Origin: Chromera velia
Taxonomy: Eukaryota; Sar; Chromeraceae
Direction of reading: 5' to 3'
Length of the DNA stretch: 57,500 nt
Assembly: GCA_018398765.1 (NCBI GenBank)
Contig: JAHBMJ010005947.1
Location: 1 to 57,500 of the forward strand
The stretch's first letter is position 1; every line of letters begins with the position of its first letter. Below are positions 46,147 to 56,378 of this stretch, piece by piece. The notes under the pieces were generated by a model, which saw nothing but the letters and a program-made list of their open reading frames with translations, made no database searches and was not told where the DNA came from. The translations under genes and the position numbers were made by a program.

Positions 46147-46165
46147 GCCCGCCTGGGAGCACCAA
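46147..46165 (-). other. Candidate tRNA primer-binding site
   Basis: Directly inside the 5' LTR, the minus strand reads ttggtgctcccaggcggg. The TGG start, complementary to a tRNA CCA end, and its position one base inside the LTR are standard. The tRNA species is not identified. Confidence 0.6.
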
Positions 46166-46585
46166 TGTTAATACAGAGAGGTTTAACTTCAGAAAGAAGT
46201 CTCAGACAACAGTTGCTTGAAGCAGTATAGCTTCCTTTTCCTGTGAAGCAGCTAGGCTTCCTTCACGTTTACTCACTGAAGCAACTGGGCTTCCTACCTA
46301 CTCCCTATAAATGGAGATCTGATCATACACAGCATCACCATATAGGTATGTTCATGCATCTGCTCTCTTTTGTAATCGGTTCTGCTAGATTGAGCAGTTT
46401 CTCACTCTTTGTTCTTACATATACTTCGAGCTTTGACACTGCATGCAATGATACAAACATGCACGCACATGCATACACACAATACGATGGGCGCTCGCGG
46501 CAGCCCGCCTCGTACGTGCGTCTGCACGACGCCGCCTGATGGTGCTTTGCATGACTGCACCATAATACCGCCCATCACACTCACA
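46166..46585 (-). repeat. 5' LTR of the gag-only element
   Basis: 420 bp, partner of 44108-44527. In the element's own direction this is the upstream LTR and should carry its promoter. A Gag start codon lies about 160 bases downstream, at 46002. Confidence 0.9.
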
Positions 46586-48360
46586 AAAGTCTAAGTTAAA
46601 TTTTTAACTTTAACAAATTTTTCTTTTAATAAATTTAATTTACATCAAATTGCATGCTCTGTATGTGGGTCACCAACTCCCGAAGAGTTCAAGGCCAAGG
46701 ACCTAAAATCGGAGTATGTTTTGTGGAGTATGTCATTCTGGAGAGTTCACGAAAGCTGAAGGGACCTAAAAACGGAGAGTAATCACCATCATCGGTGTGT
46801 CATGGCCCGATGACCAAAATACAGAGTGTGTCAGAGACACATACCACGAGTTGTTGACCCACGGCTCTGTATAAGTAGCCATGCAGGAATATTAAGGAAT
46901 TTATAGTCATCATCATCATCATACGCCATCGCTATCGGCCGATAATAGGCGTCTAGCATTCGGCAAGTCACAACATGTAAGGCAGATTGTTAAATGATGG
47001 ACCCTCATTTTACAATATTTGGCAAATAGCTTAACAACTACATTTTTTCTCAAACTCTTCCACTTCTAGTAGGGTGTGTTTGCGCATGAGCGAGGCTGCT
47101 TCATATGATGTTGACTGAGTAGAACTACTATTCTGAATATGCAGGCTATAATATAGCTATAGTAAGACAAAAAACACATGTTCTATCTATAGCTTAACTT
47201 TTTTTTTAAAAAAAAAAATATGTGTAAGATTTGCTCGTCGAATGCTCAAAGATTTGATTGATTTTTCTAGTGATTTTTTAACTAAAATTGTTATAATGAC
47301 TAGTATAATGATGGATAATAATTGAATTCAATCAATCAATCCATCAATCAACTAAATTGGGGCAGTTAAAGCCGGTGAATATGCAATTTTAGAGTTGTTA
47401 CGTCTAAGTCTAGGCCTAAGTACTTTTTGGCAAGTTTTTACCTACTAGCTTCTTGCATATCTACATTTAAAAGTGAATGAATGACTATAGCTATCGGAGC
47501 TTAGCTCCTGGCAGTCTATATTCATGCAAGCCTTGTTCAAGATCCTAGCTCTACTTCAAGAGACGGTAGGCTGAAGCAAGACTTCAATGGCGAAGCTGAA
47601 TTGGAATCAGAGGAAAAATTGAGAAACAACAAGTTAAAGAGTGTTCAGCGAATTGATTCAAGTGAGTAAAAAGAAATACAAAGCTCTCAAATAATTTTTA
47701 TAGTGCTTTCGGGGTCTCAGACTGCCTTCAAGCCATCCTACAACCATTTCTTTGCCTCTTTCTCTCCCAGGTTTGCTCCCTCCACCCCCGAATTACGATT
47801 TACGCTGAGTTTCTGCAACCGATGTGCTCGTCTCTCAGAGTTAATCGCCCGCAACCTCTCTCTTGCGGAGGCCTACCGAGGGCAAACCGACAGTCTATGC
47901 TATAGGTTGTTAACTTTATTCCCTTCTATGCAAGAAGACTCTTTGCAGAAGACCTCAGCCGACACGCCTGCTCGCTCACCTTGTCTGTTGAAGGAAAAGA
48001 CCCTTACCAGCGGCTCAATCCTCTCGTGCAAAGCTTTCTTAGGCAGACTAAAAACTTTCACTCTGCCCCCCCCCTTGTGCTCATAAAGAAAGAGAAGGAT
48101 CTGAAAGAAGAAGAAAAGGCTCTCTGCATACCAGACAGGTGTGCAGTCTATACTGGAACTATAGTGTGTCACAATGAGAATTTCTAGAACCTTTTGTGTC
48201 ACAATGATTTGTGATACAATAATTGTGATTTTAAGAACTTTTGACTGATTCAATTAAATCATACTTATCTGTGAAAAAAATAGTTGTAGATTGCATGTTT
48301 ACGGTGTTTGGTACGGTTTGATACGCAACATAGGGTACGTGTTTGGCATATCGTTCGTGA
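46586..48360. other. AT-rich intergenic with a weak coding-like fragment
   Basis: Mostly AT-rich with short simple repeats. At about 47703-48187 overlapping frames have some protein texture (PYQRLNPLVQSFLRQTKNFH) but carry stops and no recognisable family. I treat it as a possible relic only. Confidence 0.4.
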
Positions 48361-48715
48361 GTAAGTGACTGAGTGAGTGAATGTTTAAGTGAGTGAGTGA
48401 GTGAGGTAAGTGAGTGAGTGGGTGACTGACTGAGTGAATGAGTGAGTCAAATATAGTGAGTGAGTGAGTAATTATGAGTGAGTGAGTGAATGAGTCACAG
48501 TGGCTATGACTGGGTTAGTGAGTGAGTAAATAAGTGACTAACATAACTGCTATTGAGGTGAGTCAATGAGTGAGGGAGTGGAGGGGGGAGTGAGTCAGTA
48601 AGTAAGTAAGCAAGTGTGACTGAGTGAGTGAGTGAATGATTGAGGTGAGTGAGTGAGTAAAGGGAGTGAATGAGTTATAGTGCTAGGGTGAGTGAATGTA
48701 AGTGAATGTAGAATG
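48361..48715. repeat. Degenerate GAGT (TGAGTGAG) satellite-like array
   Basis: About 350 bases of gagtgagtgagt units, interrupted by short unique words (for example cacagtggctatgactggg). It has no coding function. Confidence 0.88.
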
Positions 48716-49028
48716 AATATAGAAAAACAGTCAAGCTAGAAAACAGTCTAAATTTCAACGACTGTGTCACCGTCACTGTGAAGAGTCACTAAAGACTTTA
48801 AGTCTAGCTTTAAGCTAGGCTTTAAGTCACGTTGAAAGTTTAGGATCATCTGAATTTTTGAATAATAATTTTATCACACTTAAGTTATTCTAACTATTTT
48901 ATCACACCTATTGTGACACAATTATTTATATCACCAGTACCAGTGTGTAGGGTATTGTGTTACAATTTGAATTGTGTCATACTATAATTTCAGTATAGTG
49001 TAGTCAGGGAAAAAAGGGTAGCCTCCTG
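48716..49028. other. AT-rich spacer
   Basis: Low-complexity AT-rich sequence with repeated cacacttaag / atcacacct-type words. Nothing recognisable. Confidence 0.5.
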
Positions 49029-49427
49029 TTACTCTTTTTTTCTTATACACTCCTTTCTCACTGTATCCTTAATTTTTGAATCGACGAAAAAGTTCTGTCT
49101 GCCTGGATTCCTTCCTGAAGCTAGTTCTGAAGCCTGTATGGGGAGAGACATTAGAAATTCAACGTCGGCCCAGACAAAGAGTCCACGTACCGTTCTTCTC
49201 TGCCTCTGGCCTTCTGGCCCCCTCCAGACCCTAAGAAGTGCCTGAGGGATAGGGAGGGTAGAACGACTTAGAGAGATCCAGAGGTTTGCAAAACGGGCAC
49301 ACAGAAGAGCTCGCACAAGAAGGAGACCTAAGCATTTAAAAGTATATACTAATAAGCGGCCACTGGCCAGAAACACTAGCAGAAACATCATTACGCCGAT
49401 GATTACGGCCCAGCAATTTGAGTTCAT
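49029..49427 (-). CDS. Possible small membrane protein or first exon (132 aa)
   Basis: A 132-codon frame in an otherwise gene-poor stretch. Residues 7-38 are very hydrophobic (AVIIGVMMFLLVFLASGRLL...), as in a signal anchor, followed by a basic region. A good donor-like GTACGT follows AAC-G near 49190, so the real exon might end there. There is no family match, no supporting downstream exon and no codon-level proof. It could be a chance frame. Confidence 0.25.
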   Translation of the reverse strand: MNSNCWAVIIGVMMFLLVFLASGRLLVYTFKCLGLLLVRALLCARFANLWISLSRSTLPIPQALLRVWRGPEGQRQRRTVRGLFVWADVEFLMSLPIQASELASGRNPGRQNFFVDSKIKDTVRKECIRKKE

Positions 49428-51197
49428 CTGAACTTTATCGAACGAAATTACATTCTCACTTCAACAAGCAGCCCAGTGTTTAATTTTCTTTGGCTAGTTC
49501 TTTGGACTTCTCATTTCTCTAGTCCTTTCTCTGACCCTTTCTTCAGTGCAAACATGCCAGTGACTGCGTGACTCTGCATGTTACCATATTGCTTTGCAAG
49601 ACAGCCATACAGATTCCCGACAGCGCATTTCAATCTATACAGCAGAACTTAGAGCGCGATCGTGTTCACAGCTTCAGGCTCCCCCCCCTCACCCTACGGC
49701 AGTCCCGCAGAGGTCGGCCGAATGCTTGTGTACATGGACTCGACGAACGAAAGAAACAAGAATCAAACGCTGAAAAGGAAACATATCGACGGTCGGGGTA
49801 GAACTGGTGATTCAGATGGACAGTCATTCAAAGATCTGATGACGTCTTGACAGATACAGACAGGTTGGCAAAGAAGAAAAGAAAAGAAAAGAAGAGAACC
49901 TTCTGACGGACATATGATGGGAGTCTGAACGATCGTCCATGCACACAAGCAGATGGATCATTGTACATCATGGCAAAGAGCCGAAACAAGCAATCAATCT
50001 ATGTGGATGCAACTCACGTTATCAGTCATGCAAGGTGTGCAAACAGGACAAGGAAAGTCGAAGAAGAAAACCCGAGACGACGTCGGAAAGAAGACTTCAC
50101 ACACACCTTCAATATCGACCGATGGTACCACACACATCCAAAGAGTTGCCATGAACTTAAATTAAAACCCCTACACAGCTTTGCAGACCACCGCTTTCAT
50201 CAGACCCTCCGTTTTTCTTCTCCTTCGCAGACATCTGCGATCATCCCCTTTTCCTCTATTCGTCTGGCTTTGCAGACAACACAACAAGAAATGCCAACAC
50301 AGCAAGGACAAGAAATGAAAAACACCTCACTCACTCACTCACTCATTCTCAGACAGTAGGAAGCCACCAGACGAGAATAGAAGAGCATCGTCACTTTACG
50401 TGAGGGAGGGACCCCCACATGCTCCCCTGCATGCCGCAGGCGCTGGTGCCATTCCCCCGCCCACTGACGAACTTAATTAAACCCATGCACCATTTGATTC
50501 ATTCACTTATGCACGATGACCTGGGGGGGGTCCAGCTGATCTCCCCTAACTGAACCCACCCGCCCACCCAGTCTAGTCCAACCAGACAGATCTGGGGGCA
50601 CCCTCGTGTACACAGGACAGCTAGAGTGCTGCATGTGCAAGCTTTCTTGCAGCAGCAGCAGCAACAACAACAACAGACACAACAGCAAAAAGAAAGACAC
50701 CACCGCGAATCCTCCCCCCAGTGCGACTGGGGATCCGGCGTCTCCAAACACAAACACAAACACAGACACACGAAGAACAGAAGGGACACAAAGACAGTCC
50801 ACCACCCCTGGAAATATCTCTTATATCAACCTCCTTCCTCACTCTCCTTTCTTCTATCCATCCATCTGGATTCTGCAGGCGTTTCCGTTTGTATTAAATT
50901 AAATACACGTAAAGACCCGTATCCATTTGCAGCTCCTGTATGCAATTTTTTCTGTCCAGCTCATTCTTTCACTGCACACACGCGCGCAGACACACTTTGT
51001 TATTTATTGTTGCTGCCCATCAGTCGAAGAGCGCCCCCCTTCTTGTAAAAACCACAGTCCGCCTCTTCTCCTCCTCTGTCTTTCCTCTCCACCTCTCCCG
51101 ACCTCTTCTCTTCTCCTCTCTTCGGTTTTCATTTCTTCTCTTTTTTTCTCTTCTCTTCGCTTTGCTTCATTCTCGAACCTCTTCTCCCTCTCCTCTC
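49428..51197. other. Intergenic, no supported gene; CT-rich near the cathepsin 3' end
   Basis: Frames at 49939-50359 and 50499-51425 overlap CAG/CAA, GT or CT tracts and have no domain content. The segment 51040-51190 is almost pure pyrimidine on the plus strand and is probably the 3' UTR and downstream region of the minus-strand protease gene. Confidence 0.45.
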
Positions 51198-52571
51198 TCA
51201 GTCATCATGCTCAGTCTTGGATGGATACAGAGGTCTGGCAAGCACATCGCAGTCGTTCAGAGTGTGCTCGTTCTTCCCCCTGAGAAGCTTGAAATACCCG
51301 TCCTCACCCCAGTGTGTCCCCCAGCTGTTCTTGATCAGCCAGTAGGGCGTGCCGCTCTTTTCCTCCACCCCATAGCCCACCACCAGAACCGCATGGTCAC
51401 GCTCACTCCCACATGTGCCCCCTGAACCCTTCACGAACCCATCATACACACCCCCCGAGTACAGATGCAGATCCTGAAGATTCTCTGCATCCATAGATAC
51501 GGCCACCGTCTGGTGGTAATACACAGCCACCTGCAGGGCCTTCTCGCTGTTGGGAGGCACAGCGTAGTAACCAGCCTCGCTGCTGGGCAACACAACAGGG
51601 AGGCACTCTGAAGAGCGGCAAGATCCCGCCTCATCGCTCTGCCCGCTCGTGTACGGATAGTCTGCATTCGAGCACAGACCCGATTTGCTCACATAGTCAA
51701 ACGCGTTCCCAGGGAGCCCTCCCATGCACCCATCCCCAGAGGCACAGTCAACAAGCTGCTGGGTGGAAAGCAGGACTGCGTTATCCTGTCCTTGGTTTCT
51801 GCAGTGGAAGGAATACAGAGCGTCTGCAGTTGCAAAGGTCCAGCAGGACCCGCAGTCCCCCTGGTTTTTCACAGGGGCCACGCAGCCCTGCGTTCGCCTA
51901 TCGACCTCATCAGGGATCATCTTCTTGGCAAAGAGGTCGTTAACGCGGGCCTCGTCGTTCAGCTTGTGCTTGGGGTGGTAGTTGGTGGAGTAAGTGGAAT
52001 CGTCCTTTTTCCTCTTTGGCACGTGTTTGTTGAGGAACTCCTCTTGGGTCAGGTCGGCAAATGGACCTCCAGTGGAAAGGGTGTGCTTGCTGTTGGCAGC
52101 GACGTTGTGCTTCATAGCCTTGTTGAAGTTCGTACCGAAAGCCGCGCGTCTGCGGTCGCGCTCTTCGCCTTTGTAGGTCTTTCCGTGTTTCTTCATGTGC
52201 TCGGCGAAGGCCTTGTCGATCGAAGCCTCAGAGTCGGAACGAGCCTTCAGGTTGACACCCACAGCGACGAGCACAACGATAAGGAAAACCAGAGCGGCCA
52301 ACCCGAAAAACAACCTAGAGTACCGACGGATCGGGGTGCAGCAAACACGATTTTTCTCTTTCACGGGCCCACGAGGTTTCTGAACAACCCCCTCGTCTGC
52401 GTTGGTTTCTGCATCAGTATATTCGGAGGGCGTCTTGGAAGGAAGGCCCTTCGAGTAGACCTGAGAGGAGTCTGTCTCAGGAGGGGTGGCAGCCTTCTCG
52501 AGGTCTGTCAGGTCTCTCTTATCCGTCATGATGCCTTTTTCGATTTTTTTCACCGCAGGCAATGAATTCAA
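51198..52571 (-). CDS. Papain-family cysteine protease (cathepsin L-like), type II membrane precursor
   Basis: An intact single-exon frame of 457 residues (clan CA, family C1). An acidic cytosolic head (1-86) is followed by one membrane span at about 87-108 (LFFGLAALVFLIVVLVAVGV). The I29 inhibitor prodomain (about 113-182) has an ERFNIN-like helix and GPFADLTQEEF. The mature enzyme starts near 222. Catalytic residues are all present: oxyanion Gln237 and Cys243 in QGDCGSCW, His393 in DHAVLVVGYG, and Asn415 in NSWG. The signal-anchor precursor layout is known from apicomplexan cathepsin L enzymes that reach digestive, vacuole-like compartments. Location here is inferred from that. Met15 at 52529 is an alternative start. 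No inactivating change is seen. Confidence 0.93.
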   Translation of the reverse strand: MNSLPAVKKIEKGIMTDKRDLTDLEKAATPPETDSSQVYSKGLPSKTPSEYTDAETNADEGVVQKPRGPVKEKNRVCCTPIRRYSRLFFGLAALVFLIVVLVAVGVNLKARSDSEASIDKAFAEHMKKHGKTYKGEERDRRRAAFGTNFNKAMKHNVAANSKHTLSTGGPFADLTQEEFLNKHVPKRKKDDSTYSTNYHPKHKLNDEARVNDLFAKKMIPDEVDRRTQGCVAPVKNQGDCGSCWTFATADALYSFHCRNQGQDNAVLLSTQQLVDCASGDGCMGGLPGNAFDYVSKSGLCSNADYPYTSGQSDEAGSCRSSECLPVVLPSSEAGYYAVPPNSEKALQVAVYYHQTVAVSMDAENLQDLHLYSGGVYDGFVKGSGGTCGSERDHAVLVVGYGVEEKSGTPYWLIKNSWGTHWGEDGYFKLLRGKNEHTLNDCDVLARPLYPSKTEHDD

Positions 52572-53130
52572 GGAAGGAAAAAGAAAATTCCAGTTAAGTT
52601 AAGTTTGACGGACGGAGCACCAGAGCTGGAGACAAACCAGGCGAGATATCCACTTTGCCACTTGTCGCCCCTCTGAGTGAAGGAAGGAGCTCTGCAAGAG
52701 ACGACGTCCTGTCAGACATTGTCTTCGAATTGTTGATTGAAACCATTTGAAACCGCCCAGCATCGGCCAGCTTTTAACTGAGCTTTATGGCAGCCGTCTC
52801 TGCATGTGAATGACTTTCCAGCTCTCCACGCGCGCGCTCGAGCGCGCGCACGTGGAGCTGTCCTGGCATAACGCGCGGCCAGTCGCGGATCAGAGCTAGG
52901 TGCATGACCTACCATCTCTGACAATCTCTGACAGTTTTATCATATGCAAATTGTCGACCACTGGGACGTCACCCTGGCATTTGAGGCGGCTGGCTCGGTG
53001 CTTCCTTTGCTTTCATAAACGTCTGTGGTAATCAAGTACCGAACCACTGAACTTTTGGCTGAAGGAGGGTAGGCCGTCTCTGCCGTCTCCGTCCATTCGT
53101 CGTCCTATTGGTTCATCAGCTGATTCGAGG
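52572..53130. promoter_or_regulatory. Divergent promoter between cathepsin and quinone reductase genes
   Basis: 559 bases separate the two start codons. An imperfect GC-rich palindrome lies at 52819-52860 (core cgcgcgctcgagcgcgcg). Shared regulation is inferred from the layout. Confidence 0.4.
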
Positions 53131-54210
53131 ATGTCCCGTTGGATCATACAGCTGCAAGAAGGAATCGGAAAACTTTACAGGGCACTTTCCCTGGTGTGTA
53201 GTCTTTTGTACAATGATTTTCTGCTGTCCTTCTGTCCTGGATGGCACAGGCGTTTCTTAGAGCGCGTGAATCGGACCCGTCGGCGACCTCTGTACCGTCC
53301 GTCTAAGTCTCCCGACAAGGTGCTGATCGTGGTCGCACACCCACTCGAGAAAGAGAAAGAGAGCAAACGGTCCGGAAAACGCGAACGAAGCTCCGGTTCT
53401 CTCTCGGGACTTCTTGTGACCTTTTGGGAGGAGAGCCTCCAGGCCGCATCGATCAAGTACCAGACCGTCTATCTGACTGATCGTATGAAGACTGGATTGC
53501 ACGGTGTAGAAGAGTTACAAGGCGCAAAGGGAAAAGGGGAGGGGTGGAGCGATACTTTTGTGAAGGAGCTGCAGGAGCAGGTGGACCAGTGTGGGTTTTT
53601 GGTGTTTGTGCACCCTGTATACTGGTACGATGTGCCCTCTCAGCTGAAGGCGTTTGAGGAAAAGGTTTTGTCAGCAGGCTTCGCTTTTGTGAAACTTCCC
53701 TCAGCGCCTCTTCTGATGACTGCAGCTGTTCTTGTCAGTTACATTCCTGGGGTTCGTTTCTTCATGCGTCGATTTTCTTCTCACGGTCTTCTGAGGGACA
53801 AACGGGCGTTTGTCTCCAGAACCCTGGGGGGTCCAGACGCAGGGCTTCGTGTGTTTGGACACAACGCAACGACGTTGGAGTCGACACTCAAATTTTGTGG
53901 TGTCCGGTCTGTGAAGGTTCAATCGTTAGATCTGATCGACGAATGGCCATTCTCTCTCTCTACTCCTGTGCCGAGGGAAGAGGACACTCAGACAGACGCT
54001 TCTGCAGCTGCTCTCAACGAGGAAGCCAGCGCACAGAGGGAGAGAGAAAGAATCCTGGCCTGGCATCGAAGAAAGATTGAAGGTTTTGTTCTGCAGATCC
54101 AAAAAGAGATTGCAAACAGTTCCGCACCCGGTACAAGCCATAGAGCCCCCCAAGACAGAGAGGAGGCCACCAAGACAGGGGGGGTAGGTGTGACAAAGCG
54201 CAGGGAGTGA
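53131..54210 (+). CDS. Flavodoxin-fold NAD(P)H:quinone oxidoreductase-like protein
   Basis: An intact single-exon frame of 359 residues. The family (NQO1/KefF/MdaB-type flavodoxin-like fold) is shown by the first beta strand KVLIVVAHP (63-71), by FLVFVHPVYWYDVPSQLKAF (157-174; usual form fPvYWy.vPa.LKgw), by GFAF (183-186), and by the strand with RTLGGPD (230-236). Such enzymes use FMN or FAD to reduce quinones by two electrons, protecting against redox stress. An N-terminal extension of about 60 residues with a hydrophobic helix (LYRALSLVCSLLYNDFLLSF) is unusual and may attach the protein to a membrane. A charged Ala/Glu-rich insert and tail follow the core after about 275. The specific substrate is not determinable. 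Confidence 0.85.
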   Translation: MSRWIIQLQEGIGKLYRALSLVCSLLYNDFLLSFCPGWHRRFLERVNRTRRRPLYRPSKSPDKVLIVVAHPLEKEKESKRSGKRERSSGSLSGLLVTFWEESLQAASIKYQTVYLTDRMKTGLHGVEELQGAKGKGEGWSDTFVKELQEQVDQCGFLVFVHPVYWYDVPSQLKAFEEKVLSAGFAFVKLPSAPLLMTAAVLVSYIPGVRFFMRRFSSHGLLRDKRAFVSRTLGGPDAGLRVFGHNATTLESTLKFCGVRSVKVQSLDLIDEWPFSLSTPVPREEDTQTDASAAALNEEASAQRERERILAWHRRKIEGFVLQIQKEIANSSAPGTSHRAPQDREEATKTGGVGVTKRRE

Positions 54211-55400
54211 AGTAATCAGAAGGGCCTGAAGTGTGCACAGTCGCTTTCACCAAACAAGGAAGGAAAGTTTCGGCAGTCTTGAAAGAACCGTGCATGCCTC
54301 ATGAAACGAGTTTACAGTCTGACACGCAAATGGCTTTTTGTTTTTCTCTCTGGCTCCCTACACAATTTCTGTGTTCCTTTGTCTATTTGCCCGTTTGCCT
54401 CCTCCGTGTATGGTTCTTCGTTTGCATGTCCAGCGGCCTTTCTACCTGTTCATCAGTCTGGTCGTGTGTGTCTGAGCGTGAATCTGCCTGTCTGCTGGTT
54501 AGCCCTCCTGTCTGTCCGTCTGTCTATGCGTCTGCCTACCCGGATGTCCTCCTACGTATCACGCTGTCTCTCACACATGGCCGGCAGTTGAATCATCTGC
54601 CTGTCTAGCCGTGTGTGCATCGTCTTAGTTTACAGCACAATTGCACACACCGCCACTACTAGGCCCACTAGCTAGCCTAGTAGCTAGGTCATCACTGCAG
54701 CCATGACTTGCGGGGGCGCTTGTGACCTGGGTTATCAGGAAAATTGTGCTATAGGAGCTAGACTAAGTAATGTAAGTGACTTTTGGCATTAAATATGAAT
54801 CAAAATATGAATATTCTGTGTAAGATAATCATAATACCATATGATAACTAGTATTTAATAATAACTAGAATATAATCATTCAATAATGACTATGTGCGTT
54901 TATATAAGTTATTTTATAAACCAGGAAAATGCTAGATACTAGGCTAGACACTGGCATAGCTGAGCTACTAGCTAAGTCTAGCTTAGCTACTATGTATAAT
55001 AGCTAGCTCAACAATACTAATGTACTTAAATGTAGAATATTGTATACATGATACATCAATAATATAACACTATAAAAGGAACTGTTCTATTGTGCATACA
55101 CAGTGTTAAAGACACTACTATAACACATTCCTTTATTTGAAACTGATTATTTTTTTTTTTTCGTGATTTGCATGCATGATTTATAGTATAATTTTAATAA
55201 TTTACTAGATTTGCCTTAAAAATCAAGCTTCGATTGTGCTAAATATGACATTACATCTATTAGCATTACATCTATGCACTAAGCAAATATAGTTTTTGAT
55301 TCAAGTTTTGAACAAACGCAGATCTTTTCAATTCTGTATGGACTAGAACACGGAAAGCATTACCGCTGGCATTACTTACAATTTCTTAAACACCAAGGTG
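54211..55400. other. Intergenic: CTGT-rich then AT-rich island
   Basis: 54330-54600 is rich in ctgt/ctg words. 54640-55380 is AT-rich with many ctag/tagct words. No gene is seen. Confidence 0.55.
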
Positions 55401-55531
55401 CAGCTCCTCTCTATTCTTTTCCCACTTGCTCGGTAACTTGTTGTTTAAACTCCTTTTTCATCAATTTTATTTCGTCAACTTGTTTCTCAGTGCTCCATGC
55501 ATGTAAAGAAGTCCTGTCATGATCGATGAAG

Positions 55532-56327
55532 TCAGGATGTCTCGTCAATTGTGCTCTTTTCGCTCTTCCTCCCAGCCAACTGGATGTTGTCCCACAGATG
55601 TTCAAACTTTGCGTCTATGGCCTCCAGAGAAAGGTTGGCAGTCTCGGGGACCAATCTGCAATCACGCAAGGACTCAGAAATAAGATACAGATCGCCGATA
55701 TGGCAATACGCTCTTCTTCCTCTCACCGAAGAAGGTTTGGGCAGAAGCTTCCAGAAAAAGTCGTGTGTAAATCTCCTGAAACACAGTGGTCGGGCAATCC
55801 TGTTGCTCGCTTGCTCATGGGACTTTACTTTCTTTCCCTCCTTCCCTCCTTCCTTCCCTCCTTCCCTCCTTCCCTCCTTCCCTCCTTCCCTCCTTCCCTC
55901 CTTCCCTCCTTCCCTCCTTCCCTCCTTCCTTCCTTCCTTCCTTCCCGCTTGCCTGTAAGTAATGAGGAGTGCGATGCTTGAGGTTGCCGCAAAGAGGAGG
56001 AAGGTGGGAACTGGAGAGAGCCTCTCGAGTGATCCCTCGAAACCCGACGACACCAGAGCAAACCCAAAGGCTTGGAACGCTTCAGAGATCCCCATGCCGA
56101 CCCCCCTCAGGCTGTTCGGAAGAATTTCACATGACAACGTGTCGAAGAGACCGGCCCAGGAAAAGGACCAGCAGCACCTGCACAACAGAAATTGAGAAAG
56201 TCACAGAGAGTCATGCATATAAATTTGCACACAATCTCAGACAATTGAATATGCACACATGCTCACTTTCAGAAGGGGGGACAGATGCGGAGACCGTTGG
56301 ATGCGCACACACACAAATGCACACACA

Positions 56328-56378
<51 letters not shown>

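Larger units (their letters stand above)
44108..46585 (-). mobile_element. Complete gag-only LTR retrotransposon (non-autonomous, TR-GAG-like)
   Basis: Two 420-bp LTRs (44108-44527 and 46166-46585) in direct orientation flank a 1.64-kb interior. The whole unit is bounded by an exact 5-bp duplication, aaagt (44103-44107 and 46586-46590). Each LTR starts TG and ends CA. The interior codes only for a Gag-like protein on the minus strand, so the element reads right to left. A primer-binding-site candidate lies inside the right LTR and a polypurine tract inside the left LTR. There is no protease, integrase or RT, and too little room for them. Mobilisation in trans by a copia-type partner is inferred. 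Confidence 0.9.

Noticed and set aside
44290-46594. Short frames within the LTRs (44290-44593, 46243-46594)
   Set aside because: Duplicated because the LTRs are duplicated. They are short, lack domains and overlap the putative promoter.
48361-48715. CRISPR-like array
   Set aside because: The units are 4-nt GAGT words without unique spacers of constant length, in a eukaryotic intergenic region.
50499-51425. Overlapping Cys/Leu-rich and Gln-rich frames
   Set aside because: They arise from CAG/CAA, GT and CT tracts. The part past 51198 is the antisense of the cathepsin gene.
52195-52565. Plus-strand 257-codon frame opposite the cathepsin gene (51792-52565)
   Set aside because: Antisense shadow. 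The minus strand has a full catalytic set and prodomain.
55825-56067. Lys/Glu/Gly-rich minus-strand frames over the CCTT repeat
   Set aside because: Microsatellite translation within the GC-AG intron of the transporter gene.
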